Assembly: GCA_964428905.1 (NCBI GenBank)
Contig: CAYSAA010000114.1
Span: forward strand, 1 to 5,389
Direction of reading: 5' to 3'
From: CAYSAA01 sp964428905
Lineage (GTDB): Bacteria > Atribacterota > Phoenicimicrobiia > Phoenicimicrobiales > Stramentimicrobiaceae
Length of the DNA stretch: 5,389 nucleotides
A program made the position numbers and the translations under genes. Positions 1 through 5,389 of the stretch are shown here, one piece after another (positions within the stretch are counted from its first letter, which is position 1; each line of letters opens with the position of its first letter). The notes beneath the pieces were generated by a model. It was not told the origin of the DNA. It made no database searches and saw only the letters and a list, made by a program, of their open reading frames with translations.

Positions 1-122
1 GTGATCGGATGTGACCCCAGATGCCGGTATAACTGATAATGTGTTCCTTCATTAAAAAGAAAGATATCATCTTTACTTAACCTGGAATGTGTATAAATCA
101 TGTTATTCTTTTTTTTCATCAT
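1..122 (-). CDS. glgB: 1,4-alpha-glucan branching enzyme GlgB, N-terminal fragment (runs off left edge)
   Basis: Only the first ~40 codons are present; the gene continues beyond position 1. The frame reads MMKKKNNMIYTHSRL followed by SKDDIFLFNEGTHYQLY and RHLGSHPI. The FNEGTH(Y/F)xLYxxLG(A/S)HP pattern is the signature N-terminus of the GlgB type that starts directly at the beta-sandwich module next to the GH13 core. The family makes alpha-1,6 branches in linear alpha-1,4-glucan, here presumably the GlgE product. Three in-frame ATGs are possible, at 122, 119 and 101. I chose 122 because an AGGGG lies 6 bases upstream, whereas the 101 start is preceded only by an A-rich stretch; 101 would leave a 1-base gap after treS-mak instead of a 20-base overlap. 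The catalytic GH13 residues are outside the window. The family call rests on one short but very characteristic segment and on gene order. The exact start is uncertain. Confidence 0.85.
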   Translation of the reverse strand, partial: MMKKKNNMIYTHSRLSKDDIFLFNEGTHYQLYRHLGSHPI

Positions 123-3100
123 GGATTACCCCTATTTCATAAAGGATACCTTTTATGGGGATTTTCAACCAGTCAGGGCGGTTGTCGATTTCATAGCCGA
201 TTTCATAGACTGCTTTTTCCAGCAAGTAGAGACTTAATAATCTGGATATTTCCAATTTATCCTCCGGGATAAGAGAGGAGGAGGGGCCCATATGTTGCAG
301 ATAGGAATTCAGAAAGATTTTACTAATATAATAAGTCCACAATTTTGCCCAATGCTCTAGGTCATCATACTCTCCGGCAATTTTCTGTTGGATTAAGGGA
401 GCAAAAGCTGCATAGTGAAAGGAGCGTAACATGCCAGCTACATCCTTTAATGGTGAACGTTTCAACCGTCTTTCACCTAAGGGCCTGGCTGGTTCACCCT
501 CAAAATCAATAATATAAAAATCATTACCGGTGTAGAGAACTTGACCGAGATGATAATCTCCATGTATTCGTATTTTTTTGGCTTTAATTTTCTCCTGTGA
601 TAAGGTTTCTCTACAATAGGCAACAATTTCATTTTCTAGAGCGAGGATTTTATTTAGATCATCTCTAATTTCTTCAGGACATTTATTACTATTTTTTCTT
701 AAGGCCAGAAAGACCTTTTTGATCAGGCTTTGAATTGATTGATAGATAGACCGCTGATAAAGTAAAGTGAAAGGCTCCGGTCTAAAATCAGGGTACTGGT
801 TGGAACTAGCCAGGGCTAAATGAAGTTTTGCCGTTCTTTTGCCCAACTGATAAGCCATTTCCAAAAAAGGTCCGCCAATTAATTCCTGCATTATTTCCGG
901 AATATCCTGTTCGGATTTTTCAAAAAGGGAAATCGGCAAAGCAGGATATTTCTCTATCTGGCTCAGTTTGGAAAGGACCCTCTCGTAATATTGAATCAGG
1001 AAATCCTGTGAGTAGTCCCAGGCGTTTCCTTCGCTGGGAACAAAGGGATAGAGGATACCGAGAGTGACCTGGGAACTGTCCTTTTTCTGGTATTCCAGGG
1101 CACCGGCAAAAGCTGGAACATTCTGATAATCGGTCTTTTCGGTGATGTACCTGACAATTTCTAGATCAGGATTTATGCCTTCATCCAGTTTTCGAAATAA
1201 TTTAAAAATCAGCTGACGGCCATAGAGAATGGATGAATTACTCTGTTCGGTATCTAAGGGACGAGATTCTTCCAGGGTACCGAGTTGCTTGCGGATATTT
1301 CTAAAGAATTTCCCAGGGTAGGCTTTTAGTTTTCCTTCCTGTGCCCGGATAATTCTTCTTTTGGCAACCAGCTGAAGTAGAGCTTGGTGAAAATCTTCAT
1401 CCAGAACTGCATCATAGACAATACCTTCCTCTTTTGGTGACTGATAATGGAACAGCACAGATTGCGGTTTTTCCTGCCATAGCATTTTGGCCTGTTCTAT
1501 ATCCAAAAAAGAAAGAGGAAGATGATAATACTCTTCTGCGGATGCGGCATAATTTACCTTGATAATAAGCAATAAAGTATAGCCATTACGATTCTTAATA
1601 GGTATTGTTTCGGTGATATTTATTTTTAGAACCTTCTGTGATTTACTGCCAAACCACCTTTGCTCTTGTAAGAATTTGGGAATAATCTGATTTTCGATTC
1701 TGGTTTTTATCCTGCTGTTAAAAAGTTTTACCCAGTCTGTCTTAGTATTGATTGTAGGAATTTGCCGGGCAATTTTTCCTGTAGCCAGCTCCTCTTCTTT
1801 TTGTAATACAAACCAGAAATAATCATAAAAACCCATAGTCATAACGTAGGGTTTTTCCTGAATCACCGGGAATGGATTTTTACTGAAAATTTCAACAGGG
1901 TGATATCCGGCGTAACGGGAAAGATCCAGTTCCGCTACTTGAGAGAAACGCGAAAGATTTACCACAACTAGGATTGTTTCATCTTCATATTCACGGATAA
2001 AAGCCAGAATTTTGGGATTATCGGGTTGTAGAAATTGAATCGTTCCTCTCCCGAAGGCTTTGTAATTTTTACGCATATTAATGACTCGTTTCATCCACCA
2101 CAGAAAAGAGGTTTGATTTTGTTCTTGATTTTCAACGTTTACTGTTTCATAATGATAGGCCGGATCAATAATGACCGGCAGATAGAGTTTCTGGGGGTTA
2201 GCCCGTGAAAACCCTGCATTGCGGTCTGCACTCCAGTGCATGGGCGTTCTGACTCCATCCCGGTCTCCTAAAAAGTGATTATCTCCCATACCAATTTCAT
2301 CACCATAATAAAGAGTGGGTGTGCCAGGTAAAGAAAAAAGGAGTATTTTCATAATTTCCATTTTTCTGCGGTGATTATCCAGTAGAGGGGCCAGACGTCT
2401 TCGGATACCAAGATTAATTCGCGCAGAAGCATCTCTGGCATATACCCGGTACATATAGTCTCTCTCTTCATCAGTAACCATCTCCAGGGTTAACTCATCA
2501 TGGTTTCTCAAAAAGAGAGACCACTGGCAGTTCTCCGGAATGGCAGGTGTCTGCTCCAGGATGTCAATGATTGGGAAACGGTCTTCCATCCGTAAAGCCA
2601 TAAACATACGCGGCATAAGAGGAAAGTGAAAGGCCATATGACAGGCATCTCCGTTTCCAAAATAACGAACTGCATCTTCCGGCCATTGATTGGCTTCAGC
2701 TAATATCATACGATTTTGGTAGTGCCGGTCAATATGTGCCCGCATTTTTTTCAGAAATTCCAGTGATTCGGGCAGATTTTCACAGTTGGTGCCTTCCCTT
2801 TCAATAAGATAGGGAACTGCATCCAAACGCACACCGTCTACCCCTATTTTCATCCAGAAATCAATCACGTTTAAGATAGCTTGCTGTACTTCGGGATTAT
2901 CGTAATTCAGGTCCGGCTGGTGAGAATAAAATCGATGCCAAAAATATTTGTCGTTTTCAGGGTCCCTGGTCCAGTTGGAAGTTTCAAAATCCTGAAAGAT
3001 AATCCGGGCATCCTGATATTTATCCGGGTTATCACTCCAGACATAAAAATCCCGCCATTTCTTGGGAGCATTTTTTCTCCGGGCCTTCTGAAACCATTTA

Positions 3101-3447
3101 TGCTGGTCTGAGGTATGATTAAGTACCAGCTCAATAATGACTTTTAGTTCCCGCCGATGGGCTTCTGTTAAAAAGTGTTTAAAGTGGCGCATATTGCCAT
3201 AATGATTGTGAATAGTGTAATAATCTGCAATATCATATCCGTCATCCTTTAACGGGGAAGGGAAAAAAGGCAGTAGCCATATGGCATTTACACCCAGATT
3301 TTCCAGATAATCAAGTTTTTCGGTTAGACCTCTAAAGTCTCCGATACCGTCATTGTTTTTATCATGAAATGTTTTCACATGTAGCTCATAAATAATAGCA
3401 TCTTTATACCACAACGGTGTTTCTGTAGTTTCTTCCGGGTTTATCAT
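103..3447 (-). CDS. treS: Trehalose synthase / maltokinase fusion protein (TreS-Mak)
   Basis: A complete 1114-residue cytosolic bifunctional enzyme with no signal peptide or membrane segment. The N-terminal GH13 trehalose synthase (about 1-550) interconverts trehalose and maltose. The C-terminal maltokinase (about 570-1105) uses ATP to make alpha-maltose 1-phosphate for GlgE. TreS evidence: LWYKDAIIYELHVKTF at 12-27; a Ca-binding loop DKNNDGIGD at 29-37; ELVLNHTSDQH at 106-116; GVRLDA with nucleophile D209; the TreS hallmark EREGTNCENLP at 216-226; acid/base E251 in ILAEANQW; D317 in LRNHDELT; and YYGDEIGMGDN at 380-390. Mak evidence: EQRWFGSK at 595-602; NSS at 737-739 with probable ATP-binding K749 and NPDLE ending in E763; catalytic D964 in HGDYHLGQV; and the Mg-binding DFEGEP at 981-986. 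The length fits known fusions (about 1100). The ATG at 3447 is fixed by an AGGAGG 6 bases upstream. Oddity: TPMHWS at 401-406, where TPMQWS is usual. It lies between glgE and glgB, apparently co-transcribed. Confidence 0.97.
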   Translation of the reverse strand: MINPEETTETPLWYKDAIIYELHVKTFHDKNNDGIGDFRGLTEKLDYLENLGVNAIWLLPFFPSPLKDDGYDIADYYTIHNHYGNMRHFKHFLTEAHRRELKVIIELVLNHTSDQHKWFQKARRKNAPKKWRDFYVWSDNPDKYQDARIIFQDFETSNWTRDPENDKYFWHRFYSHQPDLNYDNPEVQQAILNVIDFWMKIGVDGVRLDAVPYLIEREGTNCENLPESLEFLKKMRAHIDRHYQNRMILAEANQWPEDAVRYFGNGDACHMAFHFPLMPRMFMALRMEDRFPIIDILEQTPAIPENCQWSLFLRNHDELTLEMVTDEERDYMYRVYARDASARINLGIRRRLAPLLDNHRRKMEIMKILLFSLPGTPTLYYGDEIGMGDNHFLGDRDGVRTPMHWSADRNAGFSRANPQKLYLPVIIDPAYHYETVNVENQEQNQTSFLWWMKRVINMRKNYKAFGRGTIQFLQPDNPKILAFIREYEDETILVVVNLSRFSQVAELDLSRYAGYHPVEIFSKNPFPVIQEKPYVMTMGFYDYFWFVLQKEEELATGKIARQIPTINTKTDWVKLFNSRIKTRIENQIIPKFLQEQRWFGSKSQKVLKINITETIPIKNRNGYTLLLIIKVNYAASAEEYYHLPLSFLDIEQAKMLWQEKPQSVLFHYQSPKEEGIVYDAVLDEDFHQALLQLVAKRRIIRAQEGKLKAYPGKFFRNIRKQLGTLEESRPLDTEQSNSSILYGRQLIFKLFRKLDEGINPDLEIVRYITEKTDYQNVPAFAGALEYQKKDSSQVTLGILYPFVPSEGNAWDYSQDFLIQYYERVLSKLSQIEKYPALPISLFEKSEQDIPEIMQELIGGPFLEMAYQLGKRTAKLHLALASSNQYPDFRPEPFTLLYQRSIYQSIQSLIKKVFLALRKNSNKCPEEIRDDLNKILALENEIVAYCRETLSQEKIKAKKIRIHGDYHLGQVLYTGNDFYIIDFEGEPARPLGERRLKRSPLKDVAGMLRSFHYAAFAPLIQQKIAGEYDDLEHWAKLWTYYISKIFLNSYLQHMGPSSSLIPEDKLEISRLLSLYLLEKAVYEIGYEIDNRPDWLKIPIKGILYEIGVIHDEKKE
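129..133 (-). promoter_or_regulatory. Possible ribosome binding site of glgB, inside the end of treS-mak
   Basis: The minus strand reads ATAGGGGTAATCCATGATG. AGGGG can pair with the anti-Shine-Dalgarno sequence if one G-U pair is allowed. It lies 6 bases before the ATG at 122 and 9 bases before the ATG at 119. Only an A-rich stretch precedes the alternative ATG at 101, so this site favours an early glgB start. It is weaker than the treS-mak site. Confidence 0.5.
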
Positions 3448-3453
3448 GCGCTT

Positions 3454-3459
3454 CCTCCT
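3454..3459 (-). promoter_or_regulatory. Ribosome binding site of treS-mak, overlapping the glgE stop codon
   Basis: The minus strand reads TAGGAGGAAGCGCATG. AGGAGG is a full consensus Shine-Dalgarno sequence, 6 bases before the treS-mak ATG. Its first two bases (AG) are also the last two bases of the glgE stop codon TAG. This fixes the treS-mak start and suggests translational coupling: ribosomes finishing glgE sit on the initiation site of the next gene. Confidence 0.9.
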
Positions 3460-5389
3460 AATTAAAATAATCGAATTGATTCTCTTTTTTCAGATGTTTC
3501 CTTATTTTAAGGATATGAGCAGGTAAAATATGTGGATTTAACTCTACATAATTATACTCACCCTGCCAGATATACTGTCCGCCGCCTAAAAGGTCCTGGG
3601 ATAAAAAAGACTGATCGGGTAAAATTCCCAACTCATACAATGGTACTTTTACCCATCCGGACTGGGTGTAGTTGGGGTCCAGATTGACAACTACCAGGAT
3701 GGCATCAGTTTCCTCTTCGTTAAATTTAGCAAAATAGAGCAGCTGATTGTTTTTAACAGGTAAAAACCTGATATTATTTGTTTTCTGAAATACCGGGTTT
3801 TCTTCCCGGATCCTGTTAATAGTGGCGAAAAGATCCCGGGTACTGGGCTTTACCTCTTCCGGTAACCAATTTTTAAGCTCATATTTTTCCGAATTATAAT
3901 ATTCTTCTTTTCCCGAAACTGCCCGATTGATAAAACGTTCATAGGGCGGACCATAAATTCCGTAATTGGATGACAGGGTCGCAGCCAGTATAAACCGGAT
4001 AATAAAGGCAGGTTTACTGTCGGCTTGCAGGTATTCGGAAAGAATATCTGGTGTATTGGGCCAGAAATTGGGACGAAAGTATTCTTTTACCTCGGTTTGT
4101 GTTAGCTCGGTCAGATATTCTGTTAATTCCTGTTTGGTATTTCGCCAGGTAAAGTAGGTGTAGGATTGAGTAAAACCTGTTTTGGCCAGTCGATACATCA
4201 CTTTAGGACGGGTAAACGCTTCGGACAAAAGGATAACTTCAGGATACTCTTTCTTTATCAAGGTAATCAACCATTCCCAGAAAACAAAGGGCTTGGTATG
4301 GGGATTATCTACCCGAAAAATCTTAATTCCCTGTTTGATCCAGAAGAAGACGATATTTTTTAATTCTTCCCACAGACTTTGCCAGTGTTCTGTCTCAAAA
4401 TTAAAAGGAACGATATCTTCGTATTTTTTGGGCGGATTTTCGGCATATTGAATTGTCCCATCTACCCGCCATCGAAACCATTCCGGATGCTCTCTGACAT
4501 AAGGGTGATCCGGTGAACATTGAAAAGCCAGATCAAGAGCTACTTCCATACCGTATTCCCCGGCTTTTTTGATTACTTGCTGGAAGTCAGAAAAGTTACC
4601 CAGCTCCGAATGTATACTCATATGTCCACCGTTTTGATTACCGATAGCCCAGGGGCTGCCCGGGTCGTTATCAATTGAAGTAATGGAATTGTTTTTCCCC
4701 TTGCGATGCGCTTTTCCGATAGGGTGAATAGGCGGGAAATAAAGAACAGTAAATCCCATGCGGGCGATTTCCGGAATCCGATTCAGACAATTACGAAAAG
4801 TTCCGTGATCGCCCGATGCGGTAGAGCAGGAACGCGGAAATATTTCATACCAGGCACTAAAACTTGCTCTTTTACGGTCAACGGTTACCCTTAAAATGTG
4901 AGAATATTGGGTAATATGATCCTGTACCGGATATTTCTGAAGAAATTCACTATCCAGCTGTTTCTCCAGTTCCTTGATGAGCAGTTCTTGTCTCTTCCCT
5001 TTTTCAATAAGGGCAATGATTTCCTGAATAGCTGCTTTTTTTTCGGTTTCTTGCACATTTAAAGCAGAAGTAGCCAAAAGGGAGATACCACTTTTGATGT
5101 CAACCATGATATTATTACTGCTCTTGGCCTTTTTCTGTATATCTTTCCACCAGGTTGATAGATGATCTACCATTACCTCTAAGGTATATTCATAGATACC
5201 TTGTTCATTAACCGGAAATTCTCCTTGCCAGAGATCATTTACCATAAATTTCATGTCGGTTTTCTGCCATTCCTGTTCTCCCTGTTTTCTAAAAAGCAGG
5301 TTTGCCAGAACTTGGTCATGTCCGTCGGCAAAAATGTCAGCGGTAACCCGGACACTTTCCCCCACAATTCTTTTAATGGCAAATTTTCC
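3458..5389 (-). CDS. glgE: Alpha-1,4-glucan:maltose-1-phosphate maltosyltransferase GlgE, 5'-truncated by window edge
   Basis: 643 codons are visible and the start lies beyond 5389. A GTG at 5365 is an internal Val, because the frame continues upstream as GKFAIKRIVGESVRVTADIF, matching the conserved GlgE N-terminal segment; perhaps 15-30 residues are missing. GlgE (GH13_3) transfers maltose from alpha-maltose 1-phosphate to growing alpha-1,4-glucan in the cytosol. Counting from the Val at 5365, regions are: an N-terminal beta-sandwich (about 1-80); a charged helical insert corresponding to the S domain (about 100-155); the catalytic barrel from AWYEIFPRS (171-179) through GDHGTF, PPIHPIGKAHRKGKNNS and DPGSPWAIG; and a C-terminal beta domain (about 530-620). 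Catalytic residues are nucleophile D353 in FRVDNPHTKP, acid/base E382 in LLSEAFTRP, and D440 in FWPNTPDIL. AENPPKKYEDI at 308-318 is a conserved GlgE segment near the substrate site. The RVDNPHTKP motif separates it from ordinary amylases. A polar tail of about 15 residues (KHLKKENQFDYFN) follows the usual C-terminus. The stop TAG overlaps the treS-mak ribosome binding site. Confidence 0.97.
   Translation of the reverse strand, partial: GKFAIKRIVGESVRVTADIFADGHDQVLANLLFRKQGEQEWQKTDMKFMVNDLWQGEFPVNEQGIYEYTLEVMVDHLSTWWKDIQKKAKSSNNIMVDIKSGISLLATSALNVQETEKKAAIQEIIALIEKGKRQELLIKELEKQLDSEFLQKYPVQDHITQYSHILRVTVDRKRASFSAWYEIFPRSCSTASGDHGTFRNCLNRIPEIARMGFTVLYFPPIHPIGKAHRKGKNNSITSIDNDPGSPWAIGNQNGGHMSIHSELGNFSDFQQVIKKAGEYGMEVALDLAFQCSPDHPYVREHPEWFRWRVDGTIQYAENPPKKYEDIVPFNFETEHWQSLWEELKNIVFFWIKQGIKIFRVDNPHTKPFVFWEWLITLIKKEYPEVILLSEAFTRPKVMYRLAKTGFTQSYTYFTWRNTKQELTEYLTELTQTEVKEYFRPNFWPNTPDILSEYLQADSKPAFIIRFILAATLSSNYGIYGPPYERFINRAVSGKEEYYNSEKYELKNWLPEEVKPSTRDLFATINRIREENPVFQKTNNIRFLPVKNNQLLYFAKFNEEETDAILVVVNLDPNYTQSGWVKVPLYELGILPDQSFLSQDLLGGGQYIWQGEYNYVELNPHILPAHILKIRKHLKKENQFDYFN

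Noticed and set aside
87..272. Plus-strand ORF of 61 codons opposite the 3' end of treS-mak
   Set aside because: It lies antisense to well-supported treS-mak and glgB coding sequence, has no recognisable motif and looks like a chance open frame.
828..1067. Plus-strand ORF of 79 codons opposite the maltokinase domain
   Set aside because: It is antisense to conserved Mak coding sequence, and its composition is that of a shadow frame with no family features.
3115..3132. Glu instead of Asp at the start of GH13 conserved region I in TreS (ELVLNH at 106-111)
   Set aside because: As I recall, ELV(I/L)NHTSDQH is a common TreS variant, and the three catalytic residues D209, E251 and D317 are intact, so I do not treat it as a defect.
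2881..3134. Overlapping ORFs (76 codons plus, 75 codons minus) inside the TreS catalytic domain
   Set aside because: Both lie within conserved GH13 sequence read in other frames. Neither shows a motif or a convincing ribosome binding site.
3966..4451. Three plus-strand ORFs (63, 65 and 89 codons) opposite the GlgE catalytic core
   Set aside because: They overlap one another and the GlgE region encoding the RVDNPHTKP, SEAFTRP and NTPDIL motifs, so they are shadows.
4706..4894. Plus-strand ORF of 62 codons opposite the start of the GlgE barrel
   Set aside because: It is antisense to the conserved GDHGTF and PPIHPIG region and has no independent support.
5363..5365. GTG at 5365 as the glgE start codon
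   Set aside because: The frame stays open to the window edge and the upstream residues GKFAIKRI match the conserved GlgE N-terminus, so this is an internal Val and the gene is truncated by the window.
1..5389. Terminators, promoters, tRNA, repeats, CRISPR or mobile elements
   Set aside because: I looked in the gene junctions and saw none. Non-coding space totals about 10 bases and the rest is explained by the three genes.

Overview
This window is almost wholly coding on the minus strand. It holds most of a bacterial GlgE-pathway operon, which turns trehalose into branched alpha-glucan. In transcription order (high to low coordinates) it contains three genes. The first is a 5'-truncated glgE, encoding alpha-1,4-glucan:maltose-1-phosphate maltosyltransferase, at 3458-5389. 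The second is a complete fusion gene for trehalose synthase and maltokinase (treS-mak, also called treS-pep2) at 103-3447. The third is the first ~40 codons of glgB, the 1,4-alpha-glucan branching enzyme, at 1-122, which runs off the left edge.

The genes are packed as one transcription unit. The glgE stop codon TAG is the first part of the treS-mak Shine-Dalgarno sequence (TAGGAGG), and only 10 bases separate the two genes. glgB either overlaps the end of treS-mak by about 20 bases or starts 1 base after it. No promoter, terminator, RNA gene, repeat, CRISPR array or mobile element was seen. The promoter is expected upstream of glgE, beyond position 5389, and the terminator beyond position 1.

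How the genes work together (established for the families, inferred here): TreS interconverts trehalose and maltose. Mak phosphorylates maltose with ATP to alpha-maltose 1-phosphate. GlgE transfers the maltosyl unit to the non-reducing end of an alpha-1,4-glucan and releases phosphate. GlgB adds alpha-1,6 branches. All catalytic residues expected for TreS, Mak and GlgE can be seen. The fused TreS-Mak and the order glgE / treS-mak / glgB match the arrangement known from Pseudomonas and other bacteria.

The organism is a bacterium of low to moderate GC (about 40-43% by eye), with many Lys, Ile and Glu codons and a canonical AGGAGG ribosome binding site. This differs from the GC-rich Mycobacterium, Streptomyces and Pseudomonas where the pathway is best known. 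The sequence alone does not settle the phylum. The system is recognisable rather than new. The points worth a second look are the glgB start region with its A8 tract, a Gln-to-His change in a conserved TreS motif, and the overlapping translation signals.
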